From Callorhinus ursinus (taxonomy: Eukaryota; Chordata; Mammalia; Carnivora; Otariidae), in contig NW_020312817.1 of assembly GCF_003265705.1 (NCBI RefSeq), positions 53,193,794 to 53,257,793 of the forward strand: 64,000 nucleotides of DNA, in the 5' to 3' direction. The translations under genes were made by a program, and so were the position numbers. The notes below the pieces were generated by a model that was not told the DNA's origin, did no database searches, and worked only from the letters and a program-made list of their open reading frames with translations. Shown here in pieces: positions 37,001 through 52,000 of this stretch (position 1 is its first letter; the number at the start of each line of letters is the position of its first letter).

Positions 37001-40000
37001 ACAAGAAGAAAATAAACCTGGCGACAAATTTGCTACAATTTTTTCCCCAAAGAAGTTAAAGCACATTACAAAGACTAAGCATCATCAGAAGCAAATTAGA
37101 AACATTACACAAAGGAAATAAAATTTGGAATTATCCACTATGTATCTTATGCAACATACTCCCTAAAGAAATCACTTCTATTAGCTTTACAACTTGGATA
37201 TTAACTAGGAATAAATGTCAACCAACAATTTTATTTTATTGCTCACCGATGTACTGAAGATTTTTTCTTACATAACTAAAATGAAATGGGGCTGCTTTGG
37301 AAAAAGGACTGACCGTGAAGGTTTGGTTTCCCACAAACAGAAATGCCAAACTCCTATTAATATGTTGTATATCTGCTAATTATTCATAATTAATCTTTCA
37401 GCAGGCACCTGGGTGGCTCAGTCCGTTAAGCATCTGCCTTCGGCTCAGGTCATGATCCCAGGGTCCTGGGATCGAGCCCCATGTCGGGCTCCCTGCTCAG
37501 TGGGGAGTCTGCTTCTCCCGTCCCTTTCCCTCTGCTCCTCCCCCTCACTCGTCCTCTCTCTCTCTAATAAATAAATGAAATCTTTAAAAAAAGAAAAAAA
37601 GAAACTGGCCCTCATGCACATCGTTGCACTCATACATATCCAAGGTAAAACTTCTAAGACAATTCAGTACAATCTGTTCTTTGTACAAGTAAAGGGGGAA
37701 AATTCTCAATTAATAATGGACAATAGTTTTCATCATCTCTCATTTTCTTTGGAAGATGAGGCAAGCGCCTTACCATGCAACAGATGATTTCGGTTCCGGG
37801 AACAGAGAACAGTTAGAAATTTCACCTCATCTGTCCCCCATTTCTTCTCTCCAGCCTCATACAGGTCCTGAAGCCAAACAAAGCACAAGTTTAAACCATC
37901 ACAGAGAAGGTGCCAGGAAACATGCAAATATTTCCAGAACATCAAAGAGCTGAGCTGGCTTTGTTTTATTTTGTTGGTGATGGGTGTGGGAATGCTGTTT
38001 GTGGTGAGTGGCAATGACTCAAGATTTTTCCTTAGGTATAAAACTAATGGGACCTTGGGGCGCCTGGGTGGCTCAGTCAGTTAAGCATCCGATTCTTGTT
38101 TTCAGCTCAGGTTATGATCTCAGGGTCTTAAGATTGAGCCCCACCTTCGCTCCGTGCTGGGCGTGGAGCGTGCTTAGGATTCTCTCTCTCCCTCTGCCCC
38201 TTCCTGCCCCGCCCCCCAAAAAAGACTAATGGGAAAGTCAGAGCAAGCACCAGCAGCTCCCAATATACGGACTACATAGTTCTCTCTTTTTCTTTTTTTA
38301 AAGATTTTATTTTTAAGTAGTCTCTACACCCAACGTGGGGCTTGAACTCACAACCCTGAGATCAAGAGTCACATGCTCCACTGACTGAGCCAGCCAGGTG
38401 CCCCACATTGTTTTATCTTAAGAGCTAAAAGGCATGCCCTAGACTAGCCGTTCTGTACAGTAGCCACCAACCAAATGTGGCTATTTACATTTTTTTTTAA
38501 AGATTTTATTTACTTATCTGACAGAAAGAGAGTACAAGCAGGGAGAGCGGCAGGCAGAGGAAAAGGGAGAAGCAGGCTTCCTGCTGAGCAGGGAGCCTGA
38601 TGCGGGGGCTCGGCTTGATCCCAGGGCCCTGGGATCATGACCTGAGCTGAAGGCAGAAGCTTAATGACTGAGCCACCCAGGCGCCCTATTTACATTTTAA
38701 CTAAAATTAAATTAAATTAAAAATTCACTCCTTAATCTTACTAGCTATATTTCAAGTGCTCAGTGGCCACATGTGGCTGGTCTGACTGAGAAGTTGAATT
38801 TTAAATTAAATTAAATTTAGTTAATTAAAACTAGCTAGTGGCTACCCATAATAGACAACGCCAACGTAAACATTTTTAGCATCACAGAAAGTTCTATTGG
38901 ACAACACCGCTCTGGAATGATCTGTGATTTGCTTGAGGCTACGGAAGGTCTCACAGTAGAACCAGGACCCATTAGTAATTGCTTACATTTTTTTTTTCAT
39001 AATTGCTTATATTCCAAACAGGTAGGACTATAAGAAATTTTAATCGCTTTAACTACATTACTGATAAATCAAAACTAGTATTCATATCACCTCACTGCTA
39101 TTTAAAAAAACAAAGAAAGTAGGGGTGCCTGGGTGACTCAGTCGTTGAGCGTCTGCCTTCGGCTCAGGTCATGATCCCAGAGTCCTGGGATCAAGCCCCA
39201 CATCGGGCTCTCTGCTCAGCGGGAAGCCTGCCTCTCCCTCTCCCACTCCCCCTACTTGTGTTCCTTCTCTTGCCATGTCTCTCTCTGTCAAATAAATAAA
39301 TAAAATCTTAAAAAAAAAACAAAAAACAAAATAGCAAGTGTTGGCGAGGATGTAGAGAAACTGGAACCCTGTGCTGTTGATGATAATGGAGAATGATGCA
39401 GCTGCTATAGAAACAGTATGGCTGTTCCTGAAAAAATTAAAAATAGAATTACCATAGGATCTAATACTACTACTTCTGAGTATACAGCCAAAAGAACTGA
39501 AAGCAGATCTTACAGAGATATTTGTATACCATCTTCATAGCAGCATCATTCACAATAACCAAAAGGGAGAAGCAACCCAACCTGTCCATTAACATGTGAA
39601 TGGAAAAGCAAAGTGTGGGTATCCATCCACGCAATGGAATGCTTTGCAGCCTTACAAAGGAAGGGAATTCTGACACAGGCTGCAAAATGGATGAACCTTG
39701 AGGACGTTATGCTAAGTGAAATAAGCCAGTTAGACAAACACTGAATACTGTGTGATTAACTTGTATGAGACCTCTAGGGAGGTCAAACTTCTAGAAACAG
39801 GAAGCCAAATTGTGGTTGTCAGTGGCTGGGGAGAGGGAGAGATGAGGAGTTGTTTAATGGGTATAGAGTTTCAGTTCTGTGAGGTGAGAAAGTTCTGGAG
39901 ATGGGCTGTACAAGAATGTGCACAGAGTTAACACTACTGAACTGTATTCTTAAAAACAGTCAAGATGGCAAATTTTATGTTATGTGTATTTTATTAAAAA

Positions 40001-43000
40001 CAAATGTTTTTAAACTATTTGTAATCAGCAGCTGACTTGTTAAATTTCTCAAAATGCCCTTATTTGACACATTTTGTCACTCTGTGGGCTTACCTCCATC
40101 TCCTCATTCTTCGCTTCTTTGTCTAATCTCCTCACTGCTTTAGAGTCAGTTCACAGAACCATGGAGTTTTAAAGCTCAAAGGGCACAAAGGCTTCATCTA
40201 AGTAGCAAAGTAATAAACTGTAAAATTCAGATTTCCATTGAAGATCATTTCTCATGAGCCCCTCTAGCTCCCTTTATCTCTTCTTGCTCTTCATTCAGCT
40301 TCATGTTCATCTGTTATTTTCTCACTTTTTTTTTTTTTAGCTCTTGTTTAATTGAAATGTTTTTCTCTCAACCTGAAATCTGTGTCTTCCTTACAGTATG
40401 GCTACGTTTGCCTCCCTTCCTGCTTCTGTGTATTCACGGGCCACATGGTGTTTGGGCTGAGGCATTTGTGGCTTTTCATGCTCTTCCATTCTTAAATGAT
40501 GAGCAGCCTATCCAGATATGGTTTTTCCCTCCAGAACAAGGTGAGTGGATTCTTCCTGGAGCGCCTTACTTTTTATTTGGATGGATTTCAAGCAGGAGCA
40601 CCAGTTGCTTGTCCACGGAGGGCAGCCGAGACTCAGGAGTTCCCTGAGGAATTTCTTCCTGTTTGCATGAAGCCACTGTGCCTGCTTCTGGCTTGGAGCT
40701 GGCGGGGGGATCAGCCCCTTTTCTGGGGCAGAAATGTCCTTCCAGAGTCATTGGCCCAGGTTCGCCGCCCATCTGGCATTTTAATGGCCCTCCTCCATAG
40801 TTTCCAGTGTTGCTGCAGATTTTCCCTATTTTTATATTTGCTGGTTTGTTTGTTTTTCAGAAGAAGGGAATCAAAATGTGTCATCTAGCCAAAACTCTCA
40901 AGGGCATTTTTAATGTAGTTTTACTATATCACAAGTTTCTTTCTAAAGTGGGAATTCTGAGTGCTCCTGGTTATGTCCTTCGGTGCAAGTTTCATCCCAA
41001 GAACAGATACAATTGGACTTGTTGGATAACAGCCTCTATATTTTAAGATTTCTACCTTTTGAAAGTAACCATTACCTAATTCCACCTGCCCTGATCATTC
41101 TTCTCATCTCAAACTCATTTACTTTCCTCCGTCAAAATCAAGATATAATACCCACTGTTTGCAAATACTCCCCTTGTTGCTGATATAAGTCACAGAGCAA
41201 AGGCTGAAAAGGTTTTCCTCCCGTTTTATCCTCTAAGAGCTGAAATCTCCCTGCAGTTGTTCTTAAATTCCTCACCTCTTGGTAAGACTTGAAAGGATCC
41301 AGAAAAACCTACTCTGAGCTCTACTCCTTGTGTCCGACTTCCCCAGCCCAAACTTACTTGGAAGCCCCTTTTCACCTTGATCACTCCCAAGGGGAACTGT
41401 GCTCCTTGAAGAGCCCCCAAAACATTTGTTCATTGAATTGCATGGTTTTAAAAAATTAGACAGACCTGGATTCTAAGAGCCCAATTCCACCAGCTATGTG
41501 ATCTGGGACAAGTTATTTAAATCTTTGCATCAGTTTCTTAATCTCTAAGGCATACGAAATAATAGTATCTACCCCACAGATGTTGTAAGGAAAAAGCATA
41601 AGGTTGTAAATGCAATGCCTGGCACCTAGGAGACCCACCAGAAACTGACGGTGGGTATAATGTCTCCAGAATAAATTGCTCACTAACTCTTCATTTAATT
41701 TGAGAATCACCCAGGCTATGGAGGCTCCTTCCAACATGCTTCCAAAAATGCTGTCCTTGAGGTAGTTGAAATTCACATAAGCATCCTGGAGTTCCAATGT
41801 CTTCAATACTTCCTCCCTCCTCAAAGCTTCTGGATTAAAGGCAATTTCCTATTTCTTCAGTATGGGATGGGCCCCCTTGTATCCTCAGAACTCTTAAGAC
41901 ACGATTACCCCTCTCCCTTCTGGTGAAAGCAACAGGTTCTTTCCTGTAGAATCCATAGTGATTCATACCTCACATACTGAACGGGACCAACCCTTCGCTA
42001 TGGTTGTATATTGGTTAAGAGTACAGGGTCTAGATCCAAATTGCCCAGGTTCAAACCCTAGTGCTGCCATGTATTACCTGTGAACTTGAGCAAGGAACTG
42101 GACTACTATAAGCCTCAATTTCCTCATCCATAAAATGGGGATAGCAGTACTTGGTTCGTGGGCTTATTGCAAGGATTCAACGACATACTTCATGTCAAGA
42201 GCTCACAACAGTGTTTGGTACCTGGTAAGGACCTGTTTTTTATTAGCTATTGTAATTAGTGTTATCTGGCCACAGTAAATGAATCGGGGGTTGGTGCCAG
42301 GACAGCCATCAATGGGCTGGGCACCAGGGAAACAACTGCTTCTTGGGGTTTGATATTAATTTTACCCAACAGGGTACACACTGTGCCAAGCTCTTTTACA
42401 CAGGTTCTAGCAAACGTTCTCTCTGGGGAAGTAAAAATGCAAGGTAAACAAAGCATAGGCAGGTCCCTTCACCTCCAGGTGATTCAGAAGACACTCCATG
42501 GTTCTCTGGGGTGGCCATACCATGATCTCAGTGTCAAGAACCCAGGGATCTTATATAATGATGCCCTGTGTCACCCCAAGCCCCAGGTATATTTCTGCAA
42601 GAAATTTCTGCTATTAAAGGTCATCTGTGGGAATCTTTTTTTATTTTAATAGAACATATCCCAGCCTGACCAATATACACTGAAATACAAATATAACAGG
42701 GGGTCCACCAACTAAGGCCTTACTGGCAAAAGAAAAGAAAGAAACTGCAGTTCTACTAACCTGAGCATCCTGTCTCATGAGAGCATCATCCAGATAATTT
42801 CCTTCATCCCTGCCACCCTGAGAAAAACAAAGCAAAGAGAATGAGACAGTATCCATGAAGACAGAATGTCTGGGAAGCCAAGGACATGGTCATTAGATAG
42901 AATGCCAACAGGGGTCACACTTCCAGCCTAGGGAGGGCTGAATGTGCTTCCATTATTCCTGTGGCTCTAACCTGTGCCTAGAAAACATTACCAACCAGAG

Positions 43001-46000
43001 AGCCAGAGATTCCTGAATGCTGCCCGGGTGTCTGTGCCAGGAGAAGTGAAGGAGAGCGAACCCCGCCTGCTGACCGCCCCTCCCCTGCTGTCTCCTCCCC
43101 TGAACCACCTCCCCCCACGCCTATGTCTTCCTAGCTGACCAAGGCCTTCCTAACTGGCAAATCTACATTGATCAATTCTGCCAAACAGGGGCTGGGGAAC
43201 AGAAGAAAATCAAGAGTCTAGGACCAGCGGTGGGGCTTAAGGAGCATGTGAAAATGCTCCATCCCTCACGGACACCAGCTCTGGGAGAGGGCGGGATCGA
43301 AGCCTTGGAGGAATGCTTAAGGAGCCACAAAACAGGCGACTTCCCTCTGGTTTGTTAGACTATTTTTATTTGCTATGCTGTCTCAACATTCTATGGTCTA
43401 GGCATGGCTTGGCAGAATGCTAAATCTGGGAGGCAAAGAACAAAACGGGTAGGAAATAAGAAAAGTAGGCTGGCGTTATTAAGTATCAGAGACAGGGGAG
43501 AGAGAGGGTGCGAGATGATTTCCAGGGTCCTGCTTTGTTGGAAGAAGAGCAACAGTATTAACAGAAACAGGCAAGTCAGGAAGATGAGCCGTTTTGGGGG
43601 CGGGAGCGGGCAGAGAGAAATGAGTTCAGATTTAGGTTAGGAGGCCTGATTTGAGGAAGCACCTTAGAAAGCAGTGAGAAATGAGAGTCTTATACTCAGG
43701 AAGGAGGTCGGGATAAAGACAAAATTTGGAAGTCATGTGAAATATCTCATGGATGCATCACCTATTTTCTGGCACCTCTGATCCCACACTAGCCCAGTCC
43801 TGCTTTATTTCTCATCTGGAATATTGAAGTAAACTACCGACCTGGCCTCCCAGCCTCCAGTTCAACTGATCTTACACATCATTATTACATTACTCTTCTG
43901 AAAATGCAGTTCCCTCCAGCGTTCCCAAACCTTCAGTGGCTCCCTACTACTCTTGCAACAAGGGATCCCAGGTCTTCCTTCCACCTTGCTCCTAGAATTG
44001 CCTGCCGACTGCTCAGTTAACTGACATGAAACACCCCATGGTTCCTGCCTCCTTGCCTCTTTCTGGCTGTTCTTCCTGTGTGTGATGCACCCACCTACAC
44101 CTCTGCTTCTTGAAATCCTAGCAAACCTCCAGGTCCTCTCCAAACCGGCATCTCTGTCATGAAGGCTTTGCTTTGTTTCTGCAACCAGACTCTCTCCTCG
44201 AACCTTCTTTTTACTCTGTCCCTCTCCTTGGGCACTTTTCCTGCCTTTATTACAGCAACCTGTGTACCTGATAGATAAATATAATATTTATATATATGAT
44301 AACATAAACTCATAAAGCAAGGGTATCTGGCATGTAGTAGGTACTTGTATACACAAGTTTGAATAAATGGGTATGCGTGACTACCCAGAGTCTCTAAAAG
44401 AAAGAAGATGAAAACGACAGGCCCAAGAACAACACCTGGGGAACATGCACATTTGCGAGGATGAAAGGATGAGAAAGTCGGGAGAAGAGATGTGGAGTGA
44501 GCGCCCCAAGGAACTCAACCCCTGTCAGAAGCAGCCCACAGAGGGAGCAACTCACAGCGGACAGAGACACCAGCACCCTCTGGAACATGAACGAAGTGTC
44601 AGAGCGAATGTCATCTTCAAGGCTCCGCCCATACTCTGGCAAGAGAGCAAAATGAGCTGCATCAGGAGAGAGTCCTGCCCAGCACCACGTCCTGCTCCAG
44701 AGCCGTCTGCCCTCCCCAAGATTAGCCAGTTTACTGAAGCAGCTCCTCGTGAGGGTTTTCACCCTGCACAGTTTTTCAAAAACTGAACACTGATGAAATG
44801 GTCAAGGTAGGATTAGAGGAAACAAGATGTTCCTGTTCCTTAACATGAGAGGTCGAGGGGCGCCTGGGTGGCTCAGTCGGTTAAGCGTCTGCCTTCGGCT
44901 CGGGTCATGATCCCGGGGTCCTGGGATGGAGCCCCGCATCGGGATCCCTGCTCTGCGGGGAGCCTGCTTCTCCCTCTGCCTTTGCCTGCCATTCCCCCTG
45001 CTTGTGCTCTCTATCTCTCTGTCAAATAAATAAATAAGTAAAATCTTTTAAAAAAATTTTTAAAAAAAGAAAAAAAACATGGGAGGTCGAGAAGGCTGGG
45101 GCTGTAATTCTCCCTTCTGTGGTTCCTACTGCCCAGGGCTCTGTCCTCACTGTGGTTCTCAGTGACACAGAGAATGGTGACTGTTGAAAGGAAAACAGAA
45201 AGCAGTTTCTGAACCCATGTTTGGGGACCTGCAGGGGGCTGTCAGGCCCAAATTCCAGCACGTGCCTTCTGAGAGTTTCCCCCAGAGAAGCTCTAACCCT
45301 TCACAGACCCTCAGGTTTAGAAAACCTATATTCAGCAGACGTGGGGATCTGAGTGCTTGAACCAAGCTCCCAAGGTCTAGTATCTCCTGCTCTGAACACT
45401 TACCAAAAAACTCTTATTGTTTTGTTTTCTTTCTACCGGAGTAGTGCATGTTTGCTATGGGAAACTTAGGGAAAAACAAATAAATAAAATGAAGGAGGAA
45501 AAAAAAACCCCACAAAACTCTACCATAATCCCTTTAATAAAATTTAATAATATCCTTCAATACACATCTTGGTGACTACATAATACTCCACGGTGTGGGT
45601 GCACCATATTTTGCTTAGCCAATCTGCTACTGTTGGATATTTATAGCTGTATGAACAATACCAAATAAGCACTTTAGGATCTAAACCTTTTGTGCATTTT
45701 TTTATTGCCCTCTTAGGGCAAAAAGACATATTTTAAAGGCTCTTCATAAGTATCATCCTCTGGAGATTTTTAAGAGGGCAGTAAATGTCTATCTTTCTGA
45801 GATAGCTGGAGGATGTATACAGTCCCGTCTGGAGGTCAGAAGTTGGGCTAGACAGCCCCTCCAGGCCATTCCCTAGAATGTTAAGATTCATTGGTGCCAC
45901 CACTTTTGAACAAACATGTTTGATTCTCTGCTTGATAATAAGAACCTTCCAACTTTCAGGGTCATAAAATGCTACACTGGGTGGCTTCAGTGGAGTGGCA

Positions 46001-49000
46001 TCTTAACCAGAAAAGTCTTGAGAAGCCAACAGACTGTCATTTCCCTAGAGAGGGATCTGCCTGAAACTGAGGATCCCTCATGGTCAGTGTTGCTATGAAG
46101 GGGGTTTAATCTGTAGGTAACGACCCGCTGCTAGTTTACTTCTCAAATCACAGTGAAGCCTCAACGGGGCCACTGAGGATGCTACATACGAAGCTGGTAG
46201 GTCTGGTTTATGCGCCGGATCTCCTCGGGCGTCCGGGAGGCCAGGATCTCAATCAGGCAGCCCTCATCCGTGCCAGCTCCCTACACAAGAAACCCAGAGG
46301 AGAGGGAGTTTGGAGCCAGTTTACAATGTTAAATCCCAGACACAGAGGCATATATAGCCAGGAATCTGCAGAGAATAAAGACAACCCACGGGGTTCTAGC
46401 AACAGGATTTGCTAATTTTAATTGTCCTGCCCAAATTCCAATGTATTTATCATAACTGTTTTTAGTAATAACAAACATTTATGGGCTGTTTCTATTGGAT
46501 GGTTATTGTGCCAGGTTATGGACAGGGCCTGCCCTCTGGGGGCGCTTAATCTTTCCTTGACTTCCCCTGTACTTTTCCTGTGAAGGGCAGAATCTCCTGG
46601 CAAAGACTGTTAACCTCTTTGTTTTCCCAGAACCTTCCACAAGGCTGTTTACGGACATGGTTGGGGAGGGTAATTGTATTTAAATTTCGTAGTTGATCAT
46701 TCAAAACTGGCAGACCCTGGGCTGGGGCACAGTGGACCCAGCAATCAGGGAGGCCAAGAATCCTTTCTGACAGTTCTGAGCCTACAGCAGACCCAGAGGC
46801 TCCACTGGGTCCACCATAAAGCAGTTTCATATCTCGAAAGCAGCTAACACAGCAAGGAAGTTCCTAGAGCCGCACCACAGGCACAACCATCACCACTCCC
46901 TACGGAGCCACAGGAAAGAGCAAATGATTGCATCACTTTGTTGAGAACAACTCCTAAGTGACAACTGCTGTAATGTAATGTCATGTTCTCGCGTTGTCAT
47001 CAACGAGGGAAACTCTCCTGTACCTCACCCTCCCCACTCTCACAAGGCTTTGGTCACTTTCTTGAGGAAGCCAGTCAGCGGCTGCAGGAGAGAAGGGCCA
47101 CACACCTTCATGGCCCTCCGCAGCTCCTGCACGTCGTACAGCACGGTGGGCGTCATCATCCCCACGATCACCCGCTCAAAGTTGCCACTCAGTTCCGACT
47201 TCAAGTCGTCTATCAGGTCCTGCAAAGCAAGCAAGGGGCTCTGTGTAACTGCCACACTAACTTAAACCAGCCGCTCTCAAAGTGTGGGCCAGGGCTGCCT
47301 GGGGTCTCCAGACCCCTTCAGGGGGGCTGCAGGGTCGCAACTCTCTTCATGATAACACGAAGACAGTATTTGCCTTTTCACTGTCATTCTCTCACAGTTG
47401 TACAGTGGAGTTTTGCAAAGACTACTGGACACAACATACATTTCTACAATTATGTTACAAGGCTTTTTAAATGCCCCCTTTCCAACTACGTATCTGTACA
47501 AGACCAGATTTTCTTCCTATGCTTCAACCAAAACCACACATCACTGCAAACAGTGCAGAAGCAGATATGAGAATCCAACCGTGCTCCATTAAACCGGGCA
47601 TTACAGAACTTCGCAAAATGTAAAACCATGCCAATTTTCTTGTAAATGTTTTTGTCTTGGAATGTATAGCTATTTTTCATAAAAGTGTTATTTATATTAA
47701 CATGTAATGTGTTTATTATTTTTAAATAAGTTTTAACAGATACATATTTTTTAAATGCCTGTTTTAATTTCTAATACGGCAAATATCAATAGATATAATC
47801 CACAAAAACAAAAAAGTCCTCAGTAAGTTAAGAGTGTAAAAGGATCTTGAGATCAAAAAGTTTGTAGACTCTGACTTAAATGTATTCACTCCCTTAGCAA
47901 TGTACTTTGAATATATTTCCGAGTCGATAATCACCTATGACATTTTCAACAGCTGCTAAAATTTCTATATGCACATGCAATATAATTTCTTTCATTGGTC
48001 CCCTGTTTCTATTTGTACTGTTACATATACATGCATTTAGCTGTTATCTTTGTGATCATTCATGATTATTTTTTTTAAAGATTTTATTTATTTATTTGAC
48101 AGAGCAAGACACAGCGAGAGAAGGAACACAAGCAGGGGGAGGGGGAGAGGGAGAAGCAGGCTTCCTGCGGAGCAGGGAGCCTGATGCGGGGCTAGATCCC
48201 AGGACCCTGGGATCATGACCTGAGCCGAAGGCAGACGCTTAACGACTGAGCCACCCAAGGCGCCCCTATGATTATTTCTTAAGACTCAATTCCCAAAAAG
48301 AAATGTAATTCTTTGGACAAAGGACCAAATTCTAAAGAAGATTATTCACATCTCCTCCTAGAACAGGTCAGAGAGTTCAAGAACCCACTTAAGATCAACC
48401 AATATAAGAAGCTCAGATACTGTTCAAATCAGATCTCTGATTCTCACAAACCTGTCCGCACAGCCTCTGTATTTCAATCTCTTGTGCATCTTTTTACGTC
48501 AAATCCACACATACTCCGTGAACGAACAAATTAGTGCTCAATCCGTTAATGCTGGGCATCTTAACAAACTGCCATCAGATGGGCTTCGTTCGGAGGCTGA
48601 ATATTCCAGTTCACATATCACATGAATGTTCACACCGATCTTCGAGAAACAGCTGCAGTTGGACTAGCTGTAAGGTTTCTCGAGGNNNNNNNNNNGGGTC
48701 CCTGAGGGGTGCACGATTCAGAGCAGAAGGGGTGAGTGAACACCCTCTGAATGCATAAGCTTACAAATTATATACATGTTCACCAACACACTGGCCTCAT
48801 TCTAGAATTTGAGACGGTGTCCCTCAACTGAGGATCATCACAGGAATGAATATATGCGACAAATGGGTTTAGGTGGAAGAGTCGGAATAGACTCTAAATC
48901 CTAGGAGAGCCTGTTTAAAACAAACTAGATATAAACACTGCTCCATCCACAGTGGCCTAACAGCAGCCTGACCCGGATCAGGAAGGCAGTGCTGGAAGGG

Positions 49001-52000
49001 TGGGGGCAGAGTCCACTGAGCGACCGAGTCCCTGCAAGGAGCTGGGTGGGAAGATACCAAGAGCCCCCTGGAATCACTGCTGGCTAAGGACAGTGGCGGG
49101 AACACGCTGAAACCGTTCTTTTTTTTTTTTTTTTTTTTTTTCAAGACCATCTTTAAACAGGGCAAGGATCTGCTCCTGAAAACCCAGGGCCACTTCAGGA
49201 ATCTAGCTCGGGAAGAGACCCCAGCCTCCCTGCTGCCTGACAGCTTCTTCATCAGCCCCTGGAGCCGGAGAGGCTGCGGCCTACCCTGCCGACGGTGGTC
49301 TTGTAGGCCGTCCTGATTTCCTGGCGCTGGGCCGTGCTGCGGTAAGCGAGGATGCTGATGATGGCATCTTCGTCGGTGCCTGGCGGAGAGTGGGGACAGT
49401 GAGTGAGATGACTTGAGAGAGGAGTCAGAAAACAGCCCCCCAAGGACACCAGCGTTACCCCCAACACATGCAGAGCTCTTTTTAAGAGGTCCTTGTTCAG
49501 TAGGTTTGTCTATTTTTTTCAGGAACCAGACACTAGATTTGAGTCTTAGCCTCTCCTTGAATCAACTGTTTACCACTGAAAAAAAGGCTAACTTCTCTGA
49601 GCGTCAGCTTCCTTACCCAGGAATGTGCACCTTCCCTCACGGGGCTGCTGCAAGTGTTCAATAAAACAAGGAAGTGAATTCCTTAGCACAATGCCCCGCC
49701 GTGACTAAACAGTCGCTAAATGCTGACTGGGATTGTGTTTTACCCCTCCTCTGCAATGCTTTTCACGTCTTCTGGTTCTTCTGTATCTTCCATGTTCTTG
49801 CTTTTCCTCTCCTCATTTTTTAAAAAGACATTACTTATCTATCTGAGAGAGAAAGAGAGAGAGCAAGAGAGGCAGAGGAGGGAGAGGGAGAAGCGGCCTC
49901 CCTGCCGAGCGCAGAGCCCGATGCGGGGCTTGATCCCAAGATCCCTGAGATCACGACCTGAGCCAAAAGCAGACGCCTAACCGACTGAGCCACCCAGGCG
50001 CCCCTCTTCTCATTTTTAATCTTATCATTTCCTCTGAGTTTTGAAACAATTCGGACTCTTAATTCACTCGCACTTTGCAGGGTTCTGCTTCTTAATTTCA
50101 GCATAATTAGCGAAAAGTGTTGTGTTAGTTTCAGGTGTACAATATAGTGATTCACCACTTCTGTCCATCGCTGAGAGCTCGTCACTATTGTACTCAACCC
50201 CCTTCACCCGGCACCTGCAGGGTTTTTTTTTTTTTTTTTAAAGATTTTATTTATTTATTTGAGAGAGAGAGAATGAGAGATAGAGAGCACGAGAGGGAAG
50301 AGGGTCAGAGGGAGAAGCAGACTCCCTGCCGAGCAGGGAGCCCGATGTGGGACTCGATCCCGGGACTCCAGGATCATGACCTGAGCCGAAGGCAGTGGCT
50401 TAACCGACTGAGCCACCCAGGCGCCCCAACCTGCAGAGTTTTAATGGGCTGCTCACTGCATGCACTGGCGCTCTGAGATCCATAAATGTGTTTTTCATTT
50501 CCAAGCTATCCTTCCTGACCTCAGACAGTTCCCTTTTGATAACTGCTGACGAATTCCCACTGTGCAATACCCGACCAGAACTTCATGAGAATTACAAATT
50601 TTAAATATCCTAAATTTTGTGTGCCTGTTTCTTGAAGCAACTTTGACGGGGCGGGGGAGGGGCTTTATTCTGATTTTTCAAAATCGGTCCCTTGTCTTAG
50701 TAACAGCTGGATGTTCACGTATGTTTGGTGAGTTTTCTGCTTCCTCACTGTTTAACCTGTATGGGGAATTGTGAAGGACGACAGAAGAGATTCTACTGGG
50801 ATATTTCAGGGAGAAATGAAAAAGTCTAGATTTACCATAGTTATTCTTTGCAAGATTAGAAATCCAGAAAAGTGTGAGCCGCAGGGACGGAAGCTACAGA
50901 ACTTTGTTTACATACCTTAGGGACCTACTCTCTGTTCTCTTAAAAAAAAAAAGAGGTATCTATATACAACCTTCCTATTTTCCTTCAGAACTCTCAGTGA
51001 GGGAAGATCCATCTTTCGCTCACCCGTTTCTATAAAAGGCACCATCCTTCTTTCAGTCAGGTTTGAACCCTCAAAATAGATTTTTTTTTTTTACCCTCTC
51101 TCATCCTCCACATTCAAATTTCCTGCCAAGGCATACAAAATCTAACTCTAAAAATCGTTTTTGCCTCCATCCCCTCTTTGATTCCTACCACTACTACTCC
51201 AATTCAGGATTTTGGGGGCTTAGACACATGTAATGTCTGTTAACTGGTATTCTTATCTCCTAATTGGTCTTTCCAAAGTCCTGCCAGATTCATTTTCCTA
51301 AAAAGAAAAACTCTCAGAGGACCCCTCCCCTGCTCAGGAATACACAATGCCCCCCCCGCCAGTCATCTGCTGGATTTACTACAGGAGCTGCAGTCTGGCA
51401 TTTGAGACTTTCTACAATATCCCATTCACTGTTGTAAATATCCACACAAAAGGATACCAGGCAGCCAAATTCACAGACCTAGCTCTTGAATTATTTAATG
51501 TACTTGATCCAACTGTACTGCACTCCTTTCTCCTGACCTTCTTCATTCCCAGTCTACTGGTTTGTATGTCCCTCTAGCCACCCCATAAGAGTGTCATGAT
51601 TGTGGCACTGGTTTCCTGGACAATGCTTTTGGGTCATCCCCCCATGTCTGTGATTCTACAGGTGGCCTTCCCGGTAGCAACCCCAGGACCTCCCTTTGGT
51701 ACCAGCCAACGCTTGCTTTCCAACTACCTCCTGCTGCAAGCCACCTCTCCATGTATTTACTGTGAGTCCCCTAGGCCTCAGCTAAACTGGAAAAGGGACA
51801 ATGCTCACACTCCTCTCATGCCTTTGCTCATGCTATTGCATTCACCTGAAACACATTCTCTCTTGCCTCTGTTGAAACAACTCATCTTGCAAAGCCCATC
51901 TCAAATTCTATATCCTCTGAGTTTTGCCTGATGCCCCCAAATTAAATGTGATCTCCTCTCTGAACCTAATGGGATCTCATTTGTGCCCCTCCTATCACTA

